Assembly (NCBI GenBank): GCA_932521035.1
Contig: OW051495.1
Location: 9,734,001-9,798,000 of the forward strand
Source of the DNA: Oscheius dolichura
Taxonomy: Eukaryota; Nematoda; Chromadorea; Rhabditida; Rhabditidae
DNA length: 64,000 bases
Direction of reading: 5' to 3'
Below, piece by piece: positions 42,038 to 53,599 of the stretch. The position numbers and the translations under genes are program-made. Each line of letters begins with the position of its first letter. The first letter of the stretch is position 1. The notes under the pieces are model-generated. The model searched no databases. It was not told the origin of the DNA and saw only the letters and a program-made list of their open reading frames with translations.

Positions 42038-45000
42038 CTACATCTTGCTGTTCTGGTTTCTCGCCTTCAAGAAATCAGACAGATCCTTCCACCATTCGGC
42101 CTTTCCTGTTCTGCTTCTGAACTCCGTCTCCAAGTGGTCGTACGCCTTTCCATCGCTGTGTCCCAAAGCCGAATTCAAGATAAAATCAGGAGGAGCAATG
42201 GCATCTACAAGGCACATCACTTCCGGGGCAAGGACAGCTTCAAAGTGCTTTCGGGCGTCACGGACACCGTTGCCGAAGAGCCCTCCCGTACAGTAACCAC
42301 CTAAAATTAGATTCTAGACATACAAATAGGTTAGGAATACCAATGTAAAGGGTGGCGAGGTGCTTCTCCAACACAAAGGTGGCGTAGAGGCCAACAAGAT
42401 TGGTCAAAACCTTCTTGATATTGACATTATCGCTTTCTTTAATTTCCTCCAAGGCCCATTGAATGGCATTGTTTTCAGCATAGGCAATGGAGAGGGTATG
42501 AGCTCGGAAGATCTGGAAGGATCACAAAATAATGAATGATTGTAACGTTTTGTGATACCTGGGTATGGTTCCTGGCATGGAATGCTCCCTTGTCCTTGAC
42601 CCTCTCAAAGTCCTTGGCCGTCTGCTCAATCAAATAAGTAATGAGCCATTTGTAAGCCTTCAAAATGTCTGAAGATAGTCTATTTTAGTAGTTCTTTCCA
42701 ATTAACCCACCTTGAATAATACAGTTGCCGAATCCCGTAAAGGTGGGCTGATTCTCCCGGACAAATGTGAATGTCTTCATGGGAGTGTTCAATTCTCCTC
42801 CCTTGAACTTTCCAATCAAGATGTTGCTTGTCTGTTGAAGTAGAATGTTGTTCTCTCCTTCGAAAGTTTGATTCGGATCGGCGCTACTCCTCAAGCTGTT
42901 CAGTCGGGATGCTTGGAGGAAGCCATGCCCGCCACAGGCCCGTCTAGCTTCTCCCAGGGCCTCAACTCCCATCCACGTGGCAATGGGCTTGCAGGAAGAG
43001 GAGACAGCGTGGACTTCTTTTGAGAATTCAGCCAGCTCTTCGGACTTTTCTCCGCTCATGACTCTCATCATGTACTCGGTAAAGTGGGTAAGCAGCCGTC
43101 GGTGGAAGAGACGGAGAGTGAAGTGACCGGCCAGATAGGGGAAGATTCGATGCTGTTGGAGAGGATAGTCCAGGACGGCTATTTCCTCTAAAAAACAAGA
43201 AAAATAAAGAGAAATGTGGGAAGTTCTTACTTCCTTTTTCCGGGCCAAATTGATGTCTGGCGGCACTGTAACGGATCGCTATGATTGAAGCCAAACCACA
43301 GCTGATTACTCCCTTTCCAGTAATTCCTACTCTGTAAATAAAAGTTGGATTCTACAACGAAAAGGAAATGTTATTACCTGCCAACAGAAAGCGCTCCCAA
43401 ACTGACGGATTGCCGCTCACTGGCCGACTTATAGCTGGTCACGTACTTCCCTTCCGCGGTGACATCGCATCCCTTGTTCAACAATGTCCAAAGCGGTGCT
43501 CGATGGTTCTAGAAATTAAAAATAAAATTCCGGAAACGTCAGCTATTCTTGGTTCAGAGGGACACTTAACAGTTTTTGATCAAAAGATTTTCTCGCTAGA
43601 CAAACCCCCCGCCGAACAGTGATTGTTTACCCGGGGCACTCATTCGGAGGAACGATCTTAGAAAAAGGGTGAAGAAGAAGATCATTTCCGGACAAGAACC
43701 GGAGCCATTGGACGAAGGACTATAAAAGATCTCCGGCAAGGAAGGGAAAGGCACAGGAAGGCATCATGGCTCGCATTCTTCTAGTACTCGGCTTTTCCGC
43801 TTTGGTATTCTCTGCCGTTTTCGGTGAGGAAGTCGAAGAGAAGGTATGCTTTCCCATATCATTCTTTCCCTTATTTCTTTCCTTTATTTCCTGGCTCCCG
43901 CAACGAATAGCTCCATAATTTCTTTTCCACTGTTTCCTTTTCCAGAATGCCACCGCTCTGGCTCGTTCGAAGCGCCAATGCTGCAATCAGAGGACCTCTT
44001 CCTGCTGCGGCTCCTCCCAGCAGAAACAGATCATCCTTGTCCAGCAGCCTCAGCAAGACTCGTGCTCCACCTGCACAAACACCTGTCAATCGTCTTGCGG
44101 CTCCTCGTCCAGCTGCAACTGTGGTCAGACCTGCGCCCCCGTCTGCGGTGGATCCTCCAACTCCCAGCAGGTTATCGTCGTCAAGGCCCAGCAGCAGCAG
44201 AACGCCTGTTCAACTTGCCAGAGCACCTGCCAGTCTTCCTGTGGCTCCTCTTCCAGCTGTAACTGCGGTCAGACGTGTGCTCCCGTTTGTGGCGACTCTT
44301 CTTCTTCCAACTCTCAGCCCGTCATTGTCGTCCAGCAGCCGAAGCAGGATTCCTGTTCCTCTTGTCAGTCCAGTTGTCAGTCTTCCTGCTCCTCCTCAGG
44401 AAACTGCAACTGCCAGCAGACTTGTGCCCCAGTCTGTGGAGGATCAAGCTCTTCTTCCAATTCTCAGCCTATCATCGTAGTCCAGAACTCTGGATCGGAT
44501 GGCTGCATGAGCCAGTGCCAGAGCCAGTGCACCTCGTCGTGTTCCACTCCCAGCTGCGTCCAGTCGTGTCAACCCAGCTGTCAACAGGCTTGTGGAAGCA
44601 GCAGCAATAACAACAACCAGCAGCAGCAGCCTATTGTCATCGTTACCCAAGCTGGAGACAACTGCCAGAGCTCCTGCTCCAACCAATGCAGCCAGCAGTG
44701 CTCCACTCCCAGCTGCACCTCTTCGTGTAATAACCAATGCTCGGTAAGGCTAGACGCGTCAAATTTCATCTATTCTCCATTTTCCAGTCTTCCTGTGGCA
44801 CCACCTCCTCCCAGCCCATCGTCGTGCTTCAACAGACCCAGTCCAACTCCAACTCCTGTCAGGATACCTGTCAAAACGCCTGCATGTCTACTTGCCAGAG
44901 CTCTACCACTCAAGTTTCGTGCCAGCCAATTTGCCAAGCCACCTGCAGTCAGACATGCCAGCAGACTGCCCAGATTGTGGTCCCATGCTCACAAAAGGCT

Positions 45001-46122
45001 AATGGAAGCTGCGGCTGCAGCACCGGGTACAGCCAATGCGGCAACTCTTGCTGCAAGAGGCGTTAAGTCACGAGGAGCGCGTGTTTTTGTCTGTACATAT
45101 AGGAAACCACAATAAATATTGACTGCGTATCCCGTTTAATACTCAGGGGTATAGAATTTGTACCCACCTTGAATTCCATCCATCCATTTTCGACTCCATT
45201 CCATTCGCCCGGCTTGACTCCCATGTCACCGATAGTTATTCCTGGTAATGTCTCATACGTATGGGGATCACTGAGTAAACAGGTTGGAAATGAATTCTAA
45301 CAAATAAAATTACCGAATTTGGAGAACAAAGGCGTGGAGTCCATGACACTTTCCTTCAGCATAAAGTTGAGCAAAGACAATAGCATGAGTTGCCGAAAGA
45401 GCGAGATTTCCAGCCCAGACCTTGATCGCTCCTTGATTTGGGGTATTTATGACAAATTGGCCCTTGTCAAATGTGGCTGTGGTTTGCATTTCTTGTGTGT
45501 TGGAGCCGTGGCTCATTTCTGTCAAACAGAAACAGCCAACAATCTGAAAAGATGCAAAATCAACCAGTAAAAAAGGAAAGGCATTACCTGGTTGTTATTT
45601 GCCTTGCCTAGGATATCCTGATGGCGATCTGTTCCCATTGAGACGATTGCCGAGCAGAAAACCTACAAGAAAACTCTCCGTGACTTTATACTTTTGAAAA
45701 TCTAAGACAATGAAGTAAAATTTACACTGGAGTGAAGAGAAAGCCGGGCAGACAGCCCCTGGTCGTATGTCTCCAAGATTTCACTCAAAGCTTGGTATTT
45801 GTCTAGATCCGAATAGGGCTGAAAGACAGGTTTTACCTCTTCTTCGTTGGCCACTCACATCTTCAAAAATATCCCATTCGATCAGCCTCTTCCACCGTTC
45901 GTGATTAATTTTTCTGGCCTCTTCTAACGATGGGACGTTGAAATCTTGTTTAAAAAGTGGGTCCTTTTCAATTAAATCGCAAATTTGTTGCTAAAACATA
46001 TAATTTAACAGAAAAAGGAAATAAACGACCTTATGTTCATATTTTTCTCCTTCAATAAAGCGTTTCATCTTTTCCGGGCAGAAAGTCGCCTTCCGTCGAT
46101 AAACATCTAATGGAGACGTCAT
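42038..46122 (-). CDS. Peroxisomal acyl-CoA oxidase
   Basis: FAD-dependent oxidase of the first step of peroxisomal fatty-acyl beta-oxidation (acyl-CoA to trans-2-enoyl-CoA plus H2O2). In nematodes the family also shortens ascaroside side chains. 659 aa, the usual length. Exons 46122-46030, 45990-45859, 45818-45726, 45662-45588, 45543-45314, 45270-45168, 43508-43378, 43331-43231, 43187-42711, 42668-42559, 42512-42341, 42300-42038; all phases fit. Visible: CFCLTEMSHGSN (flavin region), ENGWMEFKNHRAPLW and EGKYV, IAIRYSAARHQFGPEKG, ACGGHGF, and TFEGENNILLQQTSN with the catalytic Glu. The C-terminus NSKM ends in SKM, a PTS1-type peroxisomal signal. The 1.66-kb intron 43509-45167 contains a complete gene on the other strand. 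Confidence 0.93.
43766..45066 (+). CDS. ABU/PQN-like Cys/Gln-rich secreted protein
   Basis: A secreted precursor of 384 aa from exons 43766-43843, 43946-44743 and 44788-45066 (in phase; AATAAA at 45113). Signal peptide MARILLVLGFSALVFSAVFG, then an acidic propeptide ending in RSKR, a furin-type cleavage site directly before QCC. The mature part is built of repeated blocks: CQSSC-type Cys pairs, a GQTCAPVCGGSS unit, then a PIVVVQQ-type spacer, repeated several times. The C-terminal cap is GCSTGYSQCGNSCCKRR. This is the architecture of nematode ABU/PQN proteins, which in C. elegans are known from the pharyngeal cuticle. Codons are strongly C/G-ending, unlike the neighbours, which suggests high expression. 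It is nested in an intron of the acyl-CoA oxidase on the opposite strand. Confidence 0.85.
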
Positions 46123-46735
46123 GATCTTCCGCTGAAACATTCAAAAATAAACTGGAAAGGGAAATTTGGAGAAAGCGACGTGAGACCATGCTCGGACAGA
46201 CCACAATTAGGTCACTATTCTTTGTTATCGCGTGCGTGTTCCGCCTTATTTAGAAAATCAATGGCAATAATCAAAGACTACAGCTGGGTCGCCCGTTTTG
46301 TGATCACTCTAGTGTAGTGAGAACAAGAACAATTGGGTCGTGTAGTCTTCAGGCATAGGTCGTCATACAGAGCTGTATATCTAACTGAGTTCTGGATTGG
46401 ATGAAGTGGGGTACCGATCGTTTCTAGCCGTATGAATATGGGGTACGAGCCAGATTACTCCGTTTCTTGAAGCGAAAACAGTTTTCACATGGAAACTTCG
46501 TTTTTTTTTTGTTTGACTCAAAGTCTGGGTGATCCTCTAGTCTACGGTTTGGGATGATTTTTGTATCTACCAATCTATCAATCACTCTTCTTTACTCTTA
46601 CAGGAAGCGTGAAATGTATATGTGTAAAAGCGCCAATCTGATACAAAGCGCAAGCTGTGACTTCCCACTCCAGCGTCGCTTTCCTCCCTTCGACATCCCA
46701 TTTCTTATTGTGTCATCACTCGCTACCGTCGTACC
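46123..46735. other. 5' flank of acyl-CoA oxidase and upstream spacer
   Basis: Contains the oxidase 5' region; a TTTCAG-like acceptor lies just before its ATG, a possible trans-splice site. From 46612 an open block (LQRRFPPFDIPFLIVSSLA) may be an upstream exon of the membrane protein that follows. Confidence 0.35.
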
Positions 46736-47295
46736 ATGCTAAGCCAACCAGTCGACCGCTCCACTGTTTGGATCATTGCTGTATCTCACTGGGGTCTCAC
46801 TCCTCTTGTCATGTTTAATGGACTTGATAACCTTGAAAAGAGCGCTATACCATAGTGAGTTTCCATCTTTTCTGTCTGGTGAAAACAGTATTCTTGTAGG
46901 CTCTCTACTCATTTTCCTTCGTGGTTGCTAATATTTGCCTCACGCTTGGACTAATCACAGGACGCCGATGCCTATTCCAACCAATTATCTGCCTCTACCT
47001 ATCGCTAATCTTGGCTTTCTCGATCAAGGGGATCTATCTGCTCTGCGCTTTCCTGTTGCCGAACATCTACCTTGTACTTCTCACGAAACTGAAGCAATTT
47101 AAAGGAATTGACAACGATTTGGGATACGATAAGGAGCCAAGTATCTATATAATGTATTCTCTCCAAGGGATAGCTATGATGCTGGTCATATCTATTGCCT
47201 CATTCCTTTTTGCCTCTACCATCCACCAGCATCAGAAGAGCCTAGAAGACACGGAAGCTTCAGGCGATAATGAGAAGATTCTTCATGATTGTTAA
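46736..47295 (+). CDS. Multi-pass membrane protein, junction unresolved
   Basis: The main exon (about 46900-47295) encodes three hydrophobic helices (VVANICLTLGLITG, LYLSLILAFSIKGIYLLCAF, ISIASFLFASTI) and a charged tail ending NEKILHDC. Upstream, from an ATG at 46738, one frame reads a first helix (TVWIIAVSHWGLTPLVMF) up to a GTGAGT donor at 46855. The phase does not match the acceptor at 46899 (it would make a stop). The protein looks like a four-helix membrane protein, but I cannot name the family or settle the 5' end; it may be broken. Confidence 0.4.
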
Positions 47296-47400
47296 TTCGC
47301 TTTATCTACTTTCAATAAATTGTCAATTCATTTGTGTATTTGTCGGCTGAAAGTTTGAATAAAATGTGGGCACCACTTCCAGATGACGCCCACAAGAGTC

Positions 47401-49303
47401 CTACCGACGAGAAATGAACATTTTGTATGGGTGAGTTTCTCTTATTGACCCATTTTCTTGAAGAGCATCCATTTTTGGTGTATCTTCTTCAATTGCTCTC
47501 ATATCATAGAAAAGAACCATGTTTCCAATAATCTATAATTGCTGAATCTTTTCTATGGATATTTTTGCTTACCAGGTACAGTTCCGCCCTGGCTAACGAT
47601 TCTCCAAGGCAGGCGCGCTTTCCAAGACCAAATGGCACTATGAATTGGTCCGATTCCCCGTTAAGGAAACGGTCTGGATTGAACTGAAACAATTGTTTTG
47701 TTGAATTTGTTGAATTTCTTGGTTTACTTCTTTTGGATTGTTGTAGTTCTTCTCATCCGCCATTATAAGAGACTGCTGCATAGCGCAGGTAGTTCCTTTA
47801 CGTATAAGGTGACCACCAACGGTCACATCCTCGGTAGCTACTCTTGGAATATTGTTTGGAATTATTGAAGAGACTCGAAGAATTTCCTAAAAATTTGGTG
47901 TTACCGTACTGTTAAGATCTACCAATAGTACGGCATTGAAATAGGGGGTCTTCAACCTGTCGCCTAACTGAATCCTTCGGCTGCTTCCAGTAACCTCAAT
48001 GAGTTCTTCTTGAAGCTTTTTGAAGACCTATTTCTAGGAATTTATTTAGATTTCTTCGGTTATTACGTCAGGATGGAGGAGCAGATAAACAAAAGCCCAA
48101 TTCAAGGTCAATGTTGTTGTTTCTTGACCAGCCAGCCAGAGATCAAAGAGAGTGCAAATCAAGTTGCCTTCACTACAATTCAAGGAAACCATTTCGATAC
48201 ATTAATAATTTCTCACTCGAAGCTCTCTCCAACATTCTTTTTCCTCATATTGAGCAAATAAGTCTCCACGAAATCTTCCGCTACATCGTCTCGGCTCTCC
48301 ATTTGTCTTTTCCTGTGCCAAAAATGGTAACGAGCTGATAAAAACAAACTTTTCTTCCACTTGACTAGTCAAAAAGTCAAAGATGGGCTGGAGAAGTCCC
48401 ATCATCCTGTCATAACGGGGTCGGAAGAAGGGCCAATTATGGTTCCTCTCGGTCATCAAGACGTCAAACAATGACAGATCTTTCATCATCTTATCCATTT
48501 CATGTTTAACTTTGAAAAATTCAATTTCTTTCTCCTAAAACGACAGTTTTTCTGTTCCGCGCTGTACAGACATCTGTGAACCGTTCCGAAAACAGAATCC
48601 GGTTTATGATGTTGCCCACAGTGAGGTCAATGAAGTCATGGGGGTTCCATGTCATTTGACCACCGTTTTTAGCAATTTCATTGTCTAATAAGGCCATTCT
48701 ATAAGATTGGAAGCGTTTCAAAATTGAATTACCTGTAGTCCAACTCGAGCATGACCCTCTCTTCCATAAGATTCTTCCCCAACCCAAAATCTCTCAAAGT
48801 ATGGAGAGCAAAACGCCGCTGCTCCAGCCAACCTTGTCCATTGGCATTCACGATCCCTCTCCCCCCTGGATTTCGTGTTATTGAATTAACAAAACAACTC
48901 ACAGCGCAATAGATCAAAAAGATAAAACGTTTGTCTATCCACAAAGGCGTTTCCCTTCTTGACCATGCTCTCCACTCCGAGTTCATAGTCTGCGATGAAG
49001 ACGTTTGGTATGGGACCCATCCATACGGTGAACACTGGGCCATATTTCTAAAACTAACCCTTTTATGAAGAAAAAAGACTTACAGCCTTCCACTCCTGAT
49101 GTAAAAATAAGATTCTCTTGTATTTTACCATTCCCCCGACAAGATGAAACAAATTTCCAAAGATTGGAATAGGTGTGGGACCTGAGTGGGTATTTTCGTC
49201 TTCAGGAGACGGCATGCTTACCTGGTGGATATTTTTTGACTTCTGTAATGAAGTTCCATATGTAATAAGCAACGCCGGCAGTAAAAATGAGAAGAAAGAG
49301 CAT
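47401..49303 (-). CDS. Cytochrome P450, CYP33-like
   Basis: Microsomal monooxygenase of 488 aa. Exons 49303-49222, 49181-49084, 49047-48903, 48865-48733, 48698-48572, 48534-48346, 48296-48217, 48172-48067, 48027-47923, 47886-47728, 47683-47573, 47532-47401. N-terminal membrane anchor ([15 protein letters not shown]), then [43 protein letters not shown] (C-helix; the [13 protein letters not shown] run is typical of nematode CYP33), AGQETTT in helix I, EILR (ExxR of helix K), and the heme loop [10 protein letters not shown] with the axial Cys. It keeps an open frame only if the exon beginning 48296 uses an unusual acceptor (ATGGAG). The stronger CACAG site 16 nt upstream shifts the frame. Confidence 0.87.
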
Positions 49304-49688
49304 TTCCGCGAACTAAAGTTTAGTTTCGTCTTGGGGTATCTTTAATATTGAGCGACGAGAAGGCGGAAGACAAACAAATGTAGGGAACAAGAGTGTTGCA
49401 GGGCGGGAAGCATTTGAGAAGATCAAAGAACGTATGATTTAAGACAGAGATCAATCAACACGACTCAAATTATTCTTTCAAACATGTGGAACAACTGCCA
49501 ATGAGAGAAAGAGAGGCTGGCAAGGGATGAGGATGGAAGAGAGTGATGGCAGACGGGTCGGGGCATTATCACCGGACGAACAGTCGGCTGGAAAGACGAA
49601 TTGGGCAAAGGTGTTAGGCGATAAGCTCAAAAACCATTGGTGATTCTGTTTAAAACGATTGAACGCCCTGTGAAGTAACCATGGAATG
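49304..49688. other. Spacer upstream of the P450
   Basis: No gene seen; the 5' flank of the P450 (- strand) and the 3' flank of the damaged srv copy. Confidence 0.4.
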
Positions 49689-50300
49689 TTATAAACCCAC
49701 TTTCTTCTTTATAAATGGGAACAGATAATGTCGGATATCGGTACAGGTGAAAATAATGGCAAATGGAGGGAGGAGTGTCATAACATCAATGGCGAATAGG
49801 AGAGGAATCCTCGTCTCGTCGTAGTATGACGAATCAGGGGAAAGGAAGATCCTTTGAAACAGCTTAAGCCTAAGCCTAAGCCTAACCACGAAAAAGTAGA
49901 GAAAGACTCCAAAATCCAAACAAGCTCCAATGATTGCGCAGACGGTCATCATGATAATTAGCCAATCGTAGAGGATATTCAACTCCTAAATCTTGGTACT
50001 TTAAGAATTCTCAACTCTTACTCCTGTTGCTGAAATCCTAAAGTTATCAGCACCGGGAAGATATTCATAAAATGTGAAGGCCATCACGTACATGGAGATT
50101 GGCAGCCACCAATAGGTTTGTTCATAAAATAAGGAGAGAGAGAGAGAGCACAGTCACCGCACGTATAGAGGGGCAGGCAGAATACGAAATGCGAGAAGGG
50201 GGCAAAATGTATAAACCATTGGGTGAGAGGTAAAAGAAGTTGGTTCTTCGAAAGATTACCCCCGGCTCTTCATTCCAAGGCAGCTTGGCGGAAGTACTTT
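49689..50300 (-). pseudogene. Damaged Srv-like chemoreceptor copy
   Basis: A relic of the intact gene at 52325-53485. Recognisable parts are LPLYTCGDC and SPYFMN (then a one-base loss shifts the frame), FYEYLPGADNFRISATG, YDWLIIMMTVCAIIGACLDF (helix 5), and PLLFAIDVMTLLPPFAIIFT with DIRHYLFPF (helix 7). The segment for helices 3-4 is deleted. The whole exon for the loop and helix 6 is replaced by a 24-nt tract made of TTAGGC repeats (49865-49887). Cannot encode a seven-helix receptor. Confidence 0.75.
49865..49887 (-). repeat. Interstitial telomere-type (TTAGGC) repeat
   Basis: On the - strand the sequence reads GTTAGGCTTAGGCTTAGGC and then TTAAG: three nematode telomere units. It sits exactly between the homologues of exon 4 and exon 6 of the intact srv gene, in place of exon 5 and its introns. 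Confidence 0.85.
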
Positions 50301-50413
50301 TGATTCTCTGTACCGAGAGACCAATCAACACATTTGTGTCCAATTTATAGAAAATCAATGCTCTATGGGCCACAAACGTTTTTGTAGAATGAATAAAATA
50401 GTAGTCACTTTAT

Positions 50414-51668
50414 TTAGGGGTTGTTATACTTTTCAGCGAGTTTTGTGGCAACAAAGAGTCGTGACGGAGTGGAGATACTGGAGGAGGCATCAGCCGTCTG
50501 AAAGAGTATTTGTGAGCTTACAAACTTGGAATTACCTTGAAAAATCGGCGAAAAAGGAAGCGTCGATAAGGCTTGTATGTTAGAACATAGGAAAGTGTGC
50601 CCATAGAGATTGACGTCGTTCCGAGAAAGAACAACACGTCCATTATATCCGTTCTATAGGAATTAATGACTAAAAGCACTACTATTCCCGGAACAATGAC
50701 AACAGTAACCAGACAAAAGACGGACACCTGATACTATTAATTTACTGGGTCCCGTAGCGGTTAAACTTACCATTATTACAAGAGCCACAAAGAGGTGCCT
50801 TTGCTGTGCTTTGTATCGGGTCGAGCCAGTTTTCCCCGTCTTACTTGTGAGCAGCAAAATAACATAACAACTGAGTGAAACTATCCCAGTTCCGGAGATA
50901 CAGGCAAGGATTATAGCAATGACGATGCACGTAGCGATTGGATTGGATCCGTCAATCTCAGCGGCTAGAATCTCCTCTGACATGAAATCGTCGTAATAAA
51001 TGGCGAATGACTGAACTAGGCGCTGTTTTAGCTCATGCTGATCTTCATAAGTTGCAGCAATATACAGTATAGGAGCCGGAAGAATAGGTAATAGGACGTA
51101 AACAGAAATATAGACCGTGTAACGAAGAAACCTAGAGTTGAGGGGATGGTTTGTCGGTAGAATTGCATCCATACGGTAGTAAAAGAGGGGAATAGCTGTG
51201 GAGCCGGTAACTGTAAACAGTACCCAAAGTAAAAACTAAAAAAGTAAACTTACTTAAAAGTAGGATAACGGATAGTGTGAACTGTATCAGGGGAGGAATA
51301 CCGACAGATGAATAGGTTCCTATAAATTTGAAAGCAATGAAGGGGAGGTAGAAAACAGGTGTGGAAAATAATGAAAGACTTGTTACAATCAGTGATCCTC
51401 TAAATTTTATTTGTTATTTCTGAAAAGTCAACGTACACGGTGAAGTGATACAATATCAGTCGAACGAAACCTTTGGACATAAACGAGGGTGATTTTAACG
51501 CTATTGTATAGAGGGAAACAACAGTGATGATGATATTGAAGACGGCAAGAATCTGTACAGACAGGAGAGTACTGTAAGGAAGAATGTAGGACTTACTTTT
51601 AACGCAAGGAAATAGGAGGTTGGTTCAGCATCGAAATATGGGTTTATGTTGCAAGTAGTAATATTCAT
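50414..51668 (-). CDS. Srh/Sri-type serpentine chemoreceptor
   Basis: Complete receptor, 349 aa. Exons 51668-51597, 51552-51437, 51399-51254, 51210-50771, 50727-50536, 50497-50414, in phase. N-terminus without signal peptide (MNITTCNINPYF), helix 1 then ALKSPSFMSKGFVRLILYH. After helix 3 comes YYRMDAILPTNHPLN (the LP.nHpl motif of srh/sri), a long loop, then TRYKAQQRHLFVALVIM before helix 6. Helix 7 ends SMGTLSYVLTYKPYRRFLF (PYR motif). The second of two possible start codons (51668 rather than 51672) gives the frame. Ligand unknown. Confidence 0.85.
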
Positions 51669-52324
51669 TCATGACAGTGTGCCGGCCCTGAATAGTTACA
51701 ATCGATAGGTTCCCTTCTTGTTTTGAATGAAAGAGATTACGAAAAAGCACATAACAAACATTGTGGGGAACAAATATGATCTGCTTCTCTTTACAGCTTT
51801 ACTGATGCGTTAGTTCGCATTCATCTATGTTCAGAGGCAGCCGAAAGAATAATCACCGGATATTTGTCTACCGATGACGAACTACTCATTTCCGAAAGGT
51901 TGAGACTGATCTGCCCTTCTCCTAATGGAAATCAGTCAATCTGAAGAAAGCGTTATAATTTTACAAGAACACAAAGCAATGAAGAGGGTGAAGATGGATT
52001 TCTGACTTTCTGAGGCCGTTAATAAATACATACGGAAGACTACAACCGAAACTACTAGTGTCCAGTCTTCCATAAAAAAGATCCGCGCCATCAGCACGCT
52101 TCAATGTATTGAAAGAGTGAATCAGACAGCACACAATTAGCAATGCTTGAATTCAGTTCAAAGATAAACCACCTGCTCTTTTTTTAATCAGTAAGGGTCA
52201 CTGGTCAAGTGCAACGTTCAGATCATATACGTTACCGCTCTATAATCTGTCAAGCTTATGTCAATAGGACAATCTTTATGAAGAGGTGGTTTGAAAACAA
52301 GAACAACAATAAAAAGGATACTTT
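51669..52324. other. Spacer between receptors
   Basis: 5' flank of the srh/sri-type gene and 3' flank of the srv-like gene. No further gene supported. Confidence 0.4.
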
Positions 52325-53485
52325 TTAGTGAACTCCTTCGGTTGTTTGATGTGAAGGAGAATGTTTCTCAAATATTTGCTGGGCGCTAAGAGTCGAATTG
52401 GGCAGACCAACTCTTCTCTTCAAATGGGGAATGAGGTAGTGTCGAACATCTGCACAGGTGAGGATAACAACGAACGGTGGGAGAAGCGTCATGGCATCAA
52501 CAGGAAAGAGCACAGCTACCCTCGAGTTATCGTAGTGTGTAGAATCAGTAGACAGGAACATGCTTTGGTACAACTGAATAAAAAAACGATGGATTATGAA
52601 AGATGGTAAAATTTACGATAGCACCAGTTGCGCAGATCTGCGTCGTGATTTCAGTCAAGCTGTTACAGAACAGTTTTATTTCGATGGTTCGTTGTGCTCC
52701 TTGGACTTTTATCTTCCCCTAAAAACTTGTTATTCATAGGCTAGATTCTCAATTTCACCATGAAAAAGTAGAAGAACACTCCAAAATTAAAACACGCTCC
52801 AATAATCGTTGTAACAGTCATTGTTCCAATTAAATAGTCGAAAAGGCGATCATACTGCTGCTAAAATTGGTAAGCATGAGAAATTCTTCCAGCTTACTCC
52901 AGTTGTGAAGACGCGGAAGTTATCACCACCCGGTAGATAGCCATAGTATGCTTCTGCCCCTATGAGACTGTAGGTAAAGATGACAGGAACGAAGAAAAGA
53001 ACTCCAATAAAATAGAGATGCAGCTTCTTCCAATACTAGAACTTTAGGTGACTTTCTGTCCTACAGCGAATCTACCTCACTGATAGCTGTCTTCAGGATC
53101 AGGACAATAAAACGGTCCAGAGAGATGGCTGTCGAGAGCATGAGCTGGAGGATAACAGTATGCCAGTGGATGTACATGGAGATTGACAGCCACCAATAGG
53201 TTGTGTTCATAAAATAAGGAGAAAGGGAACAACTGCCACAGGTGTAGAGAGGCAGACGGATAATCAGAAACTTATCCAGGTATGAGATGATATTCTAAAA
53301 TTTATGGCTTCGACGAAGAGATAATAACCTACCACAATTCCACAAGCCATGTAGAACCGGAAAAATGTGCCTTTCCTGGCTTTCGTTCTCAGAATAGCTA
53401 CAAAAGTGGCTATGTATAGAGGAAGAGCAATAACACCATAACATATCTGGATAATAAAAGTAGGGTCGTCCAATGCCCGCACCAT
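52325..53485 (-). CDS. Srv-like serpentine chemoreceptor
   Basis: Complete receptor, 320 aa. Exons 53485-53333, 53294-53076, 53035-52898, 52860-52759, 52718-52617, 52573-52325, in phase. Helix 1 IIQICYGVIALPLYIATFVA, then FFRFYMACGIVNIISYLDKF, extracellular LPLYTCGSCSLSPYFMN, and helix 3 ending STAISLDRFIVLI (a Ser-x-x-Arg motif of the srg/srv group). The helix 5 region is YLPGGDNFRVFTTG, helix 6 lies in exon 5, and helix 7 has FPVDAMTLLPPFVVILT followed by DVRHYL. I favour srv over srg. A damaged copy lies downstream at 49689-50300. Start set at the first ATG after an acceptor-like TTTCAG. Confidence 0.83.
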
Positions 53486-53599
53486 GTGATTACTCTTCTG
53501 AAATAATTTAGATTAGTCAGTAATACGTCAAAGGTAATAGGACAAGATAAGGGCAAGGAGGAAAAACTTGCAACCGAGACTACAAAAAGCCTTCTTTTA

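Noticed and set aside
43947-44480. 177-codon Pro/Ser/Arg-rich frame
   Set aside because: Off-frame reading of the repetitive Cys/Gln-rich exon.
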